A stretch of 64,000 bases of DNA, taken from the NCBI RefSeq assembly GCF_014649375.1, contig NZ_BMSX01000001.1, forward strand, positions 558,001 to 622,000. The letters are read 5' to 3'. The notes beneath the pieces are model-generated. The model was given only the letters and a program-made list of their open reading frames with translations, did not search any database and was not told the origin of the DNA. Both the position numbers and the translations under genes were made by a program. The DNA is from Streptomyces aurantiogriseus. Its GTDB lineage: Bacteria > Actinomycetota > Actinomycetes > Streptomycetales > Streptomycetaceae. Below, in pieces: positions 33,801-41,580 of the stretch. Position 1 is the stretch's first letter; the number at the start of each line of letters is the position of its first letter.

Positions 33801-34702
33801 GCCGCCGTCCCCCTGCGCTGGTTGTGGGTGATGGACCAGTTGAGGGCGCTGCGGAGGGTGGAGCGGCACTCGGACACGGCGAGGCCGGCCGCCTCCCCCG
33901 CCTCCTGAAGAGCCTGTTCGACCACGTGACGGGGGAGGTCGCCCCACGCGACGAAGCGCCCCAGGGCGCGCGCCGCGCGGAACAACGTCGCTTCCCGCGC
34001 CCCGGGTTGGGCCGTGGCGACGTTCCGCGTCTCGGAGGCGAGTGCTACATCCGCATATCGGCGGGACTGCCCCGCTACGACCCCTGAAGGCGACTGAGAC
34101 GGCTTGGGGGCAGGTTGCAGGATGCTTTGCAGCCACCGGGGCAGAGGGGCCGCCTCAGGGCCGCACAGCGCTTCGTACGGTCCGGCGGGGGTGAGGGATC
34201 CGGCGGCGACGACGTACCCGCCCCACGCCCGGGTGTCGACCAACTCACCCACGGTCCCTGCCGTGTTGGTGAGCCGGATGCCGGTCGGGGCGGTGAAGTA
34301 CAGGTGGACTCCGCCGCTCGCGGTCCGCACCCGGTAGGTGGCCGGGACGGCGTGGCCGGCGCGCTCGCAGAGCGCTCGAAAGGTTGTCGCGCCGTTAGGC
34401 GCGTCCGAACTGCCCTTGTTCTTGTCCTGGTTCTTGGGCATGTCGAGGTCGACCACGACCAGACCGGAGGGGCCGGTTGCGATGCCGACGTTGTACGGGG
34501 CCTGTGACCAGGTGGCGCGGATGCGGTCGGGGTCGGTGGTGGCTCGCTGCTCCCACTTGAGGTGACCGCTCGTGCAGGGGCCCGTGCGGGGGCATGCCTG
34601 CTCGCCGTGCAGGGCGGGGCGCTTGCTGCCGGGGCGCAGGGGGAAGACGTGCCAGCCATGTTCGGCAGCGTCCAGGGCCGCGTTCAGGAGGTGGTGGTTC
34701 AT
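33797..34702 (-). CDS. bifunctional DNA primase/polymerase (AICE replication)
   Basis: A 301-residue prim-pol of the archaeo-eukaryotic primase fold. NAALDAAEHGWHVFPLRPGSKRPA is the family start, GLVVVDLDMPKNQ near residue 82 carries the catalytic DxD, and SGGVHLYFTAP near residue 130 the His motif. AWGGYVVAAGS near 163 completes the core. The last 80 residues are a helical tail. It is translationally coupled to its neighbours. With the DUF3631 ATPase it replaces the RepSA-type initiator of pSAM2-like elements. Confidence 0.9.
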   Translation of the reverse strand: MNHHLLNAALDAAEHGWHVFPLRPGSKRPALHGEQACPRTGPCTSGHLKWEQRATTDPDRIRATWSQAPYNVGIATGPSGLVVVDLDMPKNQDKNKGSSDAPNGATTFRALCERAGHAVPATYRVRTASGGVHLYFTAPTGIRLTNTAGTVGELVDTRAWGGYVVAAGSLTPAGPYEALCGPEAAPLPRWLQSILQPAPKPSQSPSGVVAGQSRRYADVALASETRNVATAQPGAREATLFRAARALGRFVAWGDLPRHVVEQALQEAGEAAGLAVSECRSTLRSALNWSITHNQRRGTAA

Positions 34703-35349
34703 GCTGCGGTCCTCCCTTCCAGGGCGAGGAACTGGGTGGCGATGAAGTGGCTGTAGGCAGGGGGTACGGCTTTGCGTGCTTCGAGGTTGGTCATCCAGGT
34801 GCAGCCCATGGCGTCGGCGTAGGCGCGCTCGTTCTTGTGCTCGAAGGCGAGCAGGCCCCTGCGGTGCCAGCACGGCGGGACCAGGTCCCCGCCGCCGCCC
34901 CACGACGTCTCGAAGACGCGGTGACGGCGGACCTTCAGGCCGAACTGGGTTCCGCACAGCAGGTAGTCCGGGCGCAGCAGCCCGGCCGTGGCGGTCTCGG
35001 GGACGTTCTCGATGACCCACGGCCGCCCGGTCGCCTGCATGACCTCCCGTCCGGGGCCGATCAGGTCGGGGTGGTCGTCGGGGTTGCCGCGCCACCTGGT
35101 CACGGTGGCGTAGCGCTCGCACGGCCAGGACCCGTGGACCAGGTCGAAGTTGTGGCCGTGGGCGGCGGTGTACTCGATGCCGTCGGCCTGGACGAAGGGG
35201 AAGGGGTAGTTGGGCTGCGGGCGGATGTCGACGCCTACGACGTCGAACCCGGCGAGGTAGTAGCCCATCGAGAGGCCGCCGGCGCCGCAGCACACGTCCA
35301 GCACCCGCCGCCCGTTCGGTCGCCGCAGCGGCAGCACCCGGGCGTTCAC
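34699..35349 (-). CDS. C5-cytosine methyltransferase-like protein, variant PC motif
   Basis: A 216-residue SAM methyltransferase of the C5-cytosine type. RVLDVCCGAGGLSMGYYLAGF near residue 17 is motif I, FDLVHGSWPCERYATV near residue 65 stands for motif IV (WPCE instead of PPCQ, nucleophile Cys kept), RPWVIENVPETA near residue 103 is motif VI (ENV), and VRRHRVFETSWGG near residue 135 is motif VIII (RxRxF). It is short and lacks a clear large target-recognition region. Start GTG overlaps the next gene's stop. It is a diverged sister of the adjacent 231-residue protein. Restriction evasion is an inference. Confidence 0.78.
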   Translation of the reverse strand: MNARVLPLRRPNGRRVLDVCCGAGGLSMGYYLAGFDVVGVDIRPQPNYPFPFVQADGIEYTAAHGHNFDLVHGSWPCERYATVTRWRGNPDDHPDLIGPGREVMQATGRPWVIENVPETATAGLLRPDYLLCGTQFGLKVRRHRVFETSWGGGGDLVPPCWHRRGLLAFEHKNERAYADAMGCTWMTNLEARKAVPPAYSHFIATQFLALEGRTAA

Positions 35350-36041
35350 GCGGCCACCCCCAGACGGTCGGCGGCGAGCAGGGCGAGCGCGGCGGCACCG
35401 ATGTGGTGGGTATAGGCGGGCGGGATGCACTCGCGGATGCCGTCGCGGTTCATCCACGGCACCCCGAGCACCCGGCGGGCAAGGTCGACGCCGGCGAAGT
35501 TGCCAACGAACTGGCCGTAGTGTCCGGGCGGGACGGGGCGCCCCATCTTGGCCTGAGGCACCAGGTGCGGCGGGTGGCCGGGCTGGTCGAGACGGAAGCC
35601 TCCGCCGGTCTCGAAGAACCGGTGGCGGTAGTTCTCCAGCCGGAACATCCGCCCGCACAGCATCACCGGCTCGCGCAGCTTCGGGACGGCACCGCGTACG
35701 TTCTCGATGACCCACGGCCGCCCGGTCGTCTCCAGCGCGGTGCGGGTGGGGGCGATCAGGTCCGGGTGGGTGTTGCTGCGGATGCGCTGGCACTCGCTGT
35801 CGTGCTGGCACGGCGGGGACGCGTGGATGAAGTCGAACTCTGCACCGTGCTCCAGGACGAACGCGACCGCATCCGCCTGCACGAAGGGGAACGGATAGCG
35901 GGGCTGCGGGGCGACGTCGACGCCGGTCACATCGAACCCGGCGTCGGCGTAGCCCTTGGCGGCGCCGCCCTGGCAGCAGAACAGGTCCAGCAGGCGCGGC
36001 CGTCGGCCGTGCACTCGCCGGAAGGGGGCGGGTTGCGTCAT
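35346..36041 (-). CDS. C5-cytosine methyltransferase-like protein
   Basis: A 231-residue methyltransferase. PRLLDLFCCQGGAAKGYADAG near residue 16 is motif I, FIHASPPCQHDSECQR near residue 70 is a canonical motif IV with PCQ, RPWVIENVRGAV near residue 108 is motif VI, and NYRHRFFETGGG near residue 140 motif VIII. GVDVAPQPRYPFPFVQAD is shared almost word for word with the next gene, showing an old tandem duplication. GGAGG lies about 9 nt before the ATG. No cognate restriction enzyme is present in the element. Similar proteins occur in actinophages (from memory). Confidence 0.82.
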   Translation of the reverse strand: MTQPAPFRRVHGRRPRLLDLFCCQGGAAKGYADAGFDVTGVDVAPQPRYPFPFVQADAVAFVLEHGAEFDFIHASPPCQHDSECQRIRSNTHPDLIAPTRTALETTGRPWVIENVRGAVPKLREPVMLCGRMFRLENYRHRFFETGGGFRLDQPGHPPHLVPQAKMGRPVPPGHYGQFVGNFAGVDLARRVLGVPWMNRDGIRECIPPAYTHHIGAAALALLAADRLGVAA

Positions 36042-36131
36042 GCTGGGAGACCTCCAACAGGTCTGTAGTGGGCTGGTTGGCAAGGGCGACCCCGGTTCTT
36101 TGGCGAGACGTGGGGGTCGCCCTTGGCGTAG

Positions 36132-36599
36132 CTACTGGTAGAAGCGGTTGCGCTTGATGACGGCCTTGCGGATGTTGACCGTCGTGCCGCCATTGCTGTG
36201 GTCGCGGCCGCTGAAGGTCTGCACGGCGATCCATCCGCCGAAGATGACGGCGGCGAGGGTGATGAGCTGAGTGATCAGCGCCGTGAGGGCGGTGATGAAC
36301 GTGGTCAGCAGCAGCAGCCCGCCGCACACAGCGAGGAACCCGACGCCCCCGAGGGCGACGTTCACCGCCGTCCGGGACACGGCCGGTTTGGCGGCGACCG
36401 GTTCGGGCTGCATGGGGGCGACCGCGTAGCCGGTGACGACGCGGCCGTCCGGGAGGACGACACTCGCGACCGCCGGCACGCCGTGCGGCTGGACCGGGGC
36501 GAGCGGCGCCGGCGCCACGGCGGCGGGGGTAATAGGAGTGGGGTGGTGGACTTCCACGGCCCGTAAGGCGGGCGCGTTGTCGGTGTGCTCGGGGTACAT
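36132..36599 (-). CDS. AICE membrane protein
   Basis: A 155-residue protein. The first 85 residues are Pro/Ala/Val-rich (PITPAAVAPAPLAPVQP, VVLPDGRVVTGYAV). Two hydrophobic stretches follow, VNVALGGVGFLAVCGGLLLL and ALITQLITLAAVIFGGWIA, with a basic tail (IRKAVIKRNRFYQ). It lies between traB and the methyltransferases, where AICEs often carry small membrane proteins for transfer or spreading. No specific family is recognised. Confidence 0.72.
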   Translation of the reverse strand: MYPEHTDNAPALRAVEVHHPTPITPAAVAPAPLAPVQPHGVPAVASVVLPDGRVVTGYAVAPMQPEPVAAKPAVSRTAVNVALGGVGFLAVCGGLLLLTTFITALTALITQLITLAAVIFGGWIAVQTFSGRDHSNGGTTVNIRKAVIKRNRFYQ

Positions 36600-36689
36600 G
36601 CGGAATCCCTTCCGGTGCTGGGTTGGGGAGGCAGGGACACCCCCTGCCGGGTGGCGTGCAGAGGGGGTTTTGAGGGTCTGACCTGGGGC

Positions 36690-36800
36690 GCCTCCCCGCC
36701 TCCCCGAAACGGTGTTTTCGCTGATCAACGCGGGGGAGGCGGGGCGGGGAGGCGGTTGGGGAGTTCTCCCCGCCTCCCCGGCGCGGGAGGGTGCGCCTCC
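36690..36800 (-). terminator. G-rich inverted repeats downstream of traB
   Basis: Bases 36690-36800 are dense in CCTCCCCGCC and its complement. The clearest hairpin runs from 36745 (CGGGGAGGCGG) to 36780 (GCCTCCCCG) with a small bulge and loop GTTC. It lies just past the traB stop, so it may end or attenuate the transfer transcript before the next gene. Confidence 0.5.
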
Positions 36801-36803
36801 CCG

Positions 36804-38918
36804 CTACTCGGAGGCGGAAGTGGAACCCTCGTCGTCGCGGTCGGCGAGGGCGCGGGCGACGTCGTCACGGCGGACGACCATGCGGCCGTGCGACTTGTAC
36901 GCCTCCACCCCGGCGGCCTCCAGCACGCGCTTGAGGTCGCCGAAGGTCCAGCCGCCGTAGGCGTCCTCGCTGAGGATCGCGAGCCGCTTGAGGACGTCCT
37001 GCGTGTATGAGCGCTCCGCGTCGCCCATGACGCCCGCGACGTCCGCCAGCGGGTCACGCTCCTCGCCCCGCTCGATGCTGTGGAGGGTGGTGACTCCGTC
37101 GCGGATGGCCTTGGCACGGTCGGTGATGGCCTTGGCCTCGTCGTCGTCGATGTAGTGCGTGCGCACTGTGAGGGACGACTGCCCCTTGGGGATCTCGATC
37201 CCGTCGGAGGCCACGACCAGGGTTCCCTTGTCCAGACCCTGCCGCAGCAGGTGCGGGGCGGCGCCGCCGTTGACGGCCTTCTCCCCGAGCGCCATGACGG
37301 CCTGCGACTCGGTGCCCAGCGCGAGCGCGGCGCGGGTGTGCGCGCCCTCGCGGACCAGCTTGGGAAGGTTCTGGTCGGTGGGGTCCTGAGTGCCCTGCCA
37401 CATCAGCACGTCGACCGCACGACCCTGGTTGTGGATCTTGCGGACGGCCATGAAGTACCGGGACGTGGCCTTGGACCCGCCGTAGGGGCGCTTGTCCTCG
37501 TCCACGGCCGGGCACATGAACGCGACCTGCGCTTCGTCCACGATGCAGATCAGCGGATCGAACACCGCGTCGGGGTCGAGCCGGTGCGCCTCGATCCGGC
37601 GGTTCATCTCGTCCAGGGCGTCCTCAACCATCTCGGTCGCCTCGATCACGTGCTCATCCGTCGGACCTTGGATGAGCACCGTGGCCAGGCCGTCGAACAT
37701 GGCCCAGTCGCCCACGCCCTTGAGGTCGGCGATGCGGAACTCAACCCGCTTGTCCAGCGCGGCCCACAGCGCCAGTGCCCGCAGGGAGGCGGTCTTGCCC
37801 TGGTTGGACAGCCCCGTGATGAGCAAGTGCCGCTGATACAGGCTCAGCGATGCCGCATCGCCGCGCAGGTCCTGTCCCCAGGGGGCGCGGCCCTTGGCGT
37901 AGTCGGCGGTCATGGTCTCGTCGGTGACCAGCGGGGACGGGCCGATCGGTTCGTCCAGCGCGCCGGAGTCGGCGATCCACAGCCGGACCGTGCGGGCGGC
38001 CTGGGGGATGGTGATGAACACCTCGTGCTCGTGCCGGGTGAGGTTCTCGGCAAGCTTGCGGCGCTTGTTCTGCACCTCGTTCGTGGACACCCCGGACGGG
38101 AGCGTGACGTCGACTTCCACGCCGCATCCGGCGATCACGATCGGGGACAGCATCGAGGCGCCGGCGTCGCCCATGTCCTTGATGGCGTTGCGCAGGGCGG
38201 GCACGCCCAGGTCGCGCAGGGCCTTGACCACGATGGACGGGGTGATCGGCTCACCCTCGCCGTTGCGGACTTGGGCAGGAAGAGCCCACTGCGGTGCGGC
38301 CTGCTGCTTGCTGCCGACCGCCCACAGGGCGAGCAGGGCGAGGAACGGGCCCAGGGTGACCAGCGGGCCCCACACCACCTGCACGATCGTGATCAGCAGG
38401 TTGATGAACTCCACGGTGGCCATCAGCGGCGTGACGACGTCCGTCACGTCCTTCGTGGCGATGGCCATGACGACCCCGAGAGCGACCAGAGAGCCGATGC
38501 CCATGCCGGTGGTGACCGCAACTCCCTTGGCCGCGTCGACCGGGGAATGCAGCAGGTCCATGCGCCGACGGTGCCGGGCGTCGCGGAAGCGCTGCGCCCG
38601 CTCCTCCCACTCCATCGCCGCGTCCATGTCCCCCGCGGCTTCCGCCGCCCTCATGAACCGCTCGTAGCGTGCGGCGGTCTTGCCGTCCCAGGTACGGCGG
38701 CCCACAATCCGCGCCCCGCCCACCACGTACAGGCCGTGTCGGGCGACCGTGCGGGCGGTGGTCTGCGTGCGCTCGTGCGTGACCGCGTGCTTGACAGCCC
38801 GCCCGGAGCGCACCCACAGCGGCACGGGCGCGGGCGGTACCGGGTCGGGGACCACGGTCAGGGTGGTCACGGTGGCGGGGTCGGGGGTCTTGTGCAGGTG
38901 GACGACGGTGTTACCCAT
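36804..38918 (-). CDS. traB: FtsK/SpoIIIE-type conjugative DNA translocase (TraB-like)
   Basis: A 704-residue transfer ATPase that moves double-stranded DNA between mycelia in Streptomyces conjugation. Membrane segments lie near residues 135-205 (GIGSLVALGVVMAIA, LLITIVQVVWGPLV, LGPFLALLALWAVG). HLLITGLSNQGKTASLRALA near residue 370 is Walker A, and PLICIVDEAQVAFM near residue 455 Walker B. VDVLMWQGTQDPTDQNLP near 510 is the post-B helix. The C-terminal 60 residues (LAILSEDAYGGWTFGDLKRVLEAAG) form a winged helix that would read clt repeats. Expression of this type is lethal without its KorSA-type repressor in known elements. Confidence 0.92.
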   Translation of the reverse strand: MGNTVVHLHKTPDPATVTTLTVVPDPVPPAPVPLWVRSGRAVKHAVTHERTQTTARTVARHGLYVVGGARIVGRRTWDGKTAARYERFMRAAEAAGDMDAAMEWEERAQRFRDARHRRRMDLLHSPVDAAKGVAVTTGMGIGSLVALGVVMAIATKDVTDVVTPLMATVEFINLLITIVQVVWGPLVTLGPFLALLALWAVGSKQQAAPQWALPAQVRNGEGEPITPSIVVKALRDLGVPALRNAIKDMGDAGASMLSPIVIAGCGVEVDVTLPSGVSTNEVQNKRRKLAENLTRHEHEVFITIPQAARTVRLWIADSGALDEPIGPSPLVTDETMTADYAKGRAPWGQDLRGDAASLSLYQRHLLITGLSNQGKTASLRALALWAALDKRVEFRIADLKGVGDWAMFDGLATVLIQGPTDEHVIEATEMVEDALDEMNRRIEAHRLDPDAVFDPLICIVDEAQVAFMCPAVDEDKRPYGGSKATSRYFMAVRKIHNQGRAVDVLMWQGTQDPTDQNLPKLVREGAHTRAALALGTESQAVMALGEKAVNGGAAPHLLRQGLDKGTLVVASDGIEIPKGQSSLTVRTHYIDDDEAKAITDRAKAIRDGVTTLHSIERGEERDPLADVAGVMGDAERSYTQDVLKRLAILSEDAYGGWTFGDLKRVLEAAGVEAYKSHGRMVVRRDDVARALADRDDEGSTSASE

Positions 38919-39009
38919 GACGGGAGCACTCCTGACTGCCCCGGACGGGGCGGAAGTCGGTCGGGGGCGCCCCGCCCGGCAACCGGGCGGGCGGGGCGGG
39001 CGGCGGTGT

Positions 39010-39318
39010 TCAGCGGCCGTGACGGGCGCGGTTCTCGATCTCGCTGAGCTGGGACGGCTCGACGCGGGGGCCGTCCAGCCAGCAGAACGGGCGGATACCG
39101 GCGGCGGCGGTGAACACGCGGATGGCCGTACCGGGCGCGGCGTGCGGGAGGGCGTAGACGCGTCCCCCGGCGAGGGAGGCGAGCAGACGGGCGCCGTGGT
39201 GCTCGCAGCCGTCCGCACCCGCGTTGACGCGGTCGAGCACGGTCACCACGACCGAACCGACGCACGGCGTGGGGTCTTCCGGGTGCGCGGCCGGGCAACG
39301 GCGGCCGGCGGGCGGCAT
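39010..39318 (-). CDS. hypothetical AICE protein
   Basis: A 102-residue soluble protein. CPAAHPEDPTPCVGSVVVTVLDRV near the start and CEHHGARLLASLAGGRVYALP in the middle carry Cys and His that may bind metal; PGTAIRVFTAAAG and ENRARHGR end it. No family is recognised. It begins 2 bp after the stop of the previous gene and lies directly before traB, within the transfer operon. Confidence 0.65.
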   Translation of the reverse strand: MPPAGRRCPAAHPEDPTPCVGSVVVTVLDRVNAGADGCEHHGARLLASLAGGRVYALPHAAPGTAIRVFTAAAGIRPFCWLDGPRVEPSQLSEIENRARHGR

Positions 39319-39320
39319 GC

Positions 39321-39638
39321 TCACCACCACCGGGACGCCTTCTTGGCGGCCTTGGCGGCGGCGTGCTCGCGCAAGATGCGCTGCCGCTCCATGTGCAGGG
39401 CGGTGATCTCGGCGGTCAGCCGGGTCTCGGCGGAGGTGGCGACGGAGTCCAGCCGGTTCTCCGCGCGGGTGGTGCTCTTGCCGCGCAGGACCCGGTACGA
39501 GCCGCCGGCGAGCGCGCCGATCACGGCGCGGCGCTCGGAGCTGGTCAGGGGCCACATCTCGCCCCGGCGGACGGCCTCCAGCTTGCGCGTGACCTTCTGG
39601 ATCTCGCGGTCGATGCTGCGGGTGTCGGGCTTGCCCAT
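39321..39638 (-). CDS. hypothetical AICE protein, basic, helical
   Basis: A 105-residue, strongly charged protein: DTRSIDREIQKVTRKLEAVRRGE, SSERRAVIGALAGGSYRVLRG and ETRLTAEITALHMERQRILREHAAAKAAKKASRWW. Most of it should be helix or coiled coil. GAGGAG lies about 10 nt before the ATG. It lies in the small-gene part of the transfer operon. A DNA-binding or membrane-associated accessory role is possible; nothing specific is shown. Confidence 0.68.
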   Translation of the reverse strand: MGKPDTRSIDREIQKVTRKLEAVRRGEMWPLTSSERRAVIGALAGGSYRVLRGKSTTRAENRLDSVATSAETRLTAEITALHMERQRILREHAAAKAAKKASRWW

Positions 39639-39640
39639 GG

Positions 39641-39988
39641 TCAGCAACTCCTCAGGGACTCGGCAGGGTCGGGGTGGGCGCAGGGCACGCACGTGCCCAG
39701 CGACGGCGGGATGACGTATCCGGCGTCACGCCGGCACTGCGGGCACGTACGGCGGGCGGTGTTGGCCTTGGCCAGAGCCGCCCACCTGGCCGGGGTCATG
39801 GGCCGTACCGGCTTGGCCAGGTCGACCCGGTAGAGGTAGGCGACCAGCGGCCCACGGCGGCGGCGCGGCCGTTCGAGCTGAGCGGCCACGTCCTGACCGC
39901 CGGGGCGCAGACCGCGCGCCCGCAGTTGGCGGCGGGTGGCGTAACCGTCCGGGGCCAGGCGCCACCGGAACACCGGCAGCGCCCCCAT
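39641..39988 (-). CDS. RRQRL-motif-like zinc-binding AICE protein
   Basis: A 115-residue protein of the small AICE family named for an RRQ(R)L motif. Here TRRQLRARGLRPGGQD lies near residue 18, followed by LVAYLYRVDLAKPVRPMTPARW near residue 47. ARRTCPQCRRDAGYVIPPSLGTCVPC near residue 80 is a four-Cys zinc ribbon. Its ATG overlaps the stop of the Spd-like gene (TGATG). Conserved in these elements beside spd and tra genes; function unknown. Confidence 0.8.
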   Translation of the reverse strand: MGALPVFRWRLAPDGYATRRQLRARGLRPGGQDVAAQLERPRRRRGPLVAYLYRVDLAKPVRPMTPARWAALAKANTARRTCPQCRRDAGYVIPPSLGTCVPCAHPDPAESLRSC

Positions 39989-40845
39989 CAGGCCACCACG
40001 CGCTTCCACGCGGCCCGAAGACGGACCTCGGAGGCGGAGTGACCGGCCCCACGGAAGCGGGTGGCCATCTCCCGGTAGGACAGGGCGGGAACCTCGCTGT
40101 GCCGGATCTCGTCGACCAGCGCGTCCAGCGCCTCATCCGTGAGCGCGGGCCCCGACTCCAGCGCGGGAACGGGCTCCATGGGGCCCCAGACCGGGAGCTC
40201 CCACCGGGGCGTGACACCGGGCGTGACGCGGGCCGTCACACTGGTCAGCGCCCTGCCGGTGTCCTCACCCGCCCGCGCCGTCTCCAGCGTCGACCACGCC
40301 CCGGCAAGGGCGTCGGCGGTCTTGGCCTGGACGCGAGCGACGCGGGCACCGGCCTCCGTCACGGCCGTCAGCCGGGTCTCCTCGGTCGAGGCTTCGGCGC
40401 GCAGCCGGGCGCGGGCCACGGCCGCTTCATCGCGGGCTTCCTGCTGGATCCCCCGGATCGCCCCGAGGGCGGCCGGGGTGAGCGCGGTGCGCTCCCACAG
40501 CCCGTGCACCAGCCATAGAGCCTTGGCCGCGATGGGCAGCCACGCCACGGCCAGCCACGCCCCGGCGGACTCCTCAGCGGTGAGCGCGTGCGCGACCAGG
40601 ACGCCGGCCGCGACCAGACCGAACAACCAGCCCACGGCGGTCACCGCGCGGCTGTGGTCGCCCTGCGCGGCCAGACGGCGCTCGTAGGCGAGGGTGGCCA
40701 GCCATCCCCCGTCGATGCCGAGACCGACGACCAGGGCGACCGGCCACGGAACGGCCGTGCCCAGCCACATCATGACCACGGCGAGGGTGAGCACCATGGA
40801 CACCGCCGTCATCGCGACGGCGGGCAGTACGGTCTTGGCTTTCAC
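39988..40845 (-). CDS. Spd/DUF2637-like integral membrane protein
   Basis: A 285-residue protein with four or so N-terminal membrane helices (VAMTAVSMVLTLAVVMMWLG, VALVVGLGIDGGWLATLAY, VGWLFGLVAAGVLVAHAL, WLPIAAKALWLVHGLW), a long charged helix with many Ala/Glu/Arg (residues 120-190), and a C-terminal segment (LTDEALDALVDEIRHSEVP, YREMATRFRG) like a small DNA-binding helix bundle. Position and topology match the Spd proteins needed to spread an element along recipient mycelium. The DUF number is from memory. Confidence 0.72.
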   Translation of the reverse strand: MKAKTVLPAVAMTAVSMVLTLAVVMMWLGTAVPWPVALVVGLGIDGGWLATLAYERRLAAQGDHSRAVTAVGWLFGLVAAGVLVAHALTAEESAGAWLAVAWLPIAAKALWLVHGLWERTALTPAALGAIRGIQQEARDEAAVARARLRAEASTEETRLTAVTEAGARVARVQAKTADALAGAWSTLETARAGEDTGRALTSVTARVTPGVTPRWELPVWGPMEPVPALESGPALTDEALDALVDEIRHSEVPALSYREMATRFRGAGHSASEVRLRAAWKRVVA

Positions 40846-41111
40846 GCCGCACCTCCCGGCGCGCTCGCGCCGGCCGTACGGTTGACCAGGTCCCGCCGCG
40901 CGGCCAGCACACGGTTACGGGCCCGGCGGATGCGCCGGTTGTCCAGCTCGGTCGGGGTGCGGTCCAACGTGATGATCTGCGCGTCCAACAGGTCGACCTC
41001 CGCCAGGATCAGCGGGGACTCCTGCTCGATCACGTCCAACTCCGCATCCGTCGGCTCGATCCAGTCGGCGAACGCGGTAACAACGTCCTGAACAGTGACG
41101 ATGTGTTCCAT
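40842..41111 (-). CDS. DUF6284-like small AICE protein
   Basis: An 89-residue protein reading MEHIVTVQDVVTAFADWIEP, ELDVIEQESPLILAEVDLLDAQI, LDRTPTELDNRRIRRARNRV, a pattern repeated across Streptomyces AICEs (DUF6284, from memory). It is acidic first, basic later, and mostly helical. It is the first gene of the long leftward operon. A 13-bp perfect hairpin lies 38 bp before its start. It overlaps the Spd-like gene by 4 bp. Confidence 0.78.
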   Translation of the reverse strand: MEHIVTVQDVVTAFADWIEPTDAELDVIEQESPLILAEVDLLDAQIITLDRTPTELDNRRIRRARNRVLAARRDLVNRTAGASAPGGAA

Positions 41112-41471
41112 GGGTCGTGGTCTCCCTAGCAGGTGAAACGGCCCGAACAGCACCCACCGGAGCTGCAACTCCGGTGGGTGCGCGCCGTTGAAGTCGGAAC
41201 ATCCGGCTCCCCTCAGCGCTGCACGTGCGAGACGCGCAGCGGAGGCAACCGGCCCGCAGAACCGCTGCGGGGGTCGGGGATGCGCTGTACCGCGCACGGG
41301 ACAGAACCCGTGCGCACCCGCCCTCTTGTTCGCAGAGGTGGGGCGGGCTTCCCTCAAAAGCACTCTGTTGAGTTCTCAAGCAACCGCCGCTTCCTTCGTA
41401 CTCACCCCTGTGGGGGCTTTCCTCCGGGCGGGCATAGATGGGCACACTTAGGTGTTGCACCACCTGGTCAG

Positions 41472-41483
41472 CTTGTTGGTACA
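41472..41483 (+). promoter_or_regulatory. GntR/KorSA-like operator, copy 1
   Basis: CTTGTTGGTACA is the exact inverted complement of copy 2 at 41543-41554. With flanks it reads GCTTGT-TGGT-ACAAGC, itself dyad-symmetric in its 6-bp arms. It is placed about 110 bp before the repressor start. Confidence 0.65.
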
Positions 41484-41542
41484 AGCTGATGCAGTGATGC
41501 TGCACCCACGGACAGTGAGTCGTCAAGCGATTGGGGTCCACA

Positions 41543-41554
41543 TGTACCAACAAG
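41543..41554 (-). promoter_or_regulatory. GntR/KorSA-like operator, copy 2
   Basis: TGTACCAACAAG, the inverted complement of copy 1. It lies 27 bp upstream of the repressor ATG, consistent with autoregulation of the gntR gene. Confidence 0.65.
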
Positions 41555-41580
41555 TTGCGCGAGTGCGTCATGATGAAGGC

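Larger units (their letters stand above)
41112..41580. promoter_or_regulatory. AICE central control region with three hairpins
   Basis: The 469-bp gap between the leftward transfer operon and the rightward repressor gene has no gene. It contains perfect hairpins at 41150-41181 (GCACCCACCGGAG stem, loop CTGCAA), 41254-41270 (CCGCAG/CTGCGG) and 41292-41315 (GCGCACGGG stem, loop ACAGAA), then two repressor-site copies near the GntR gene. It must hold both divergent promoters and could hold a transfer locus (clt) or leader RNA structures. Confidence 0.55.
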
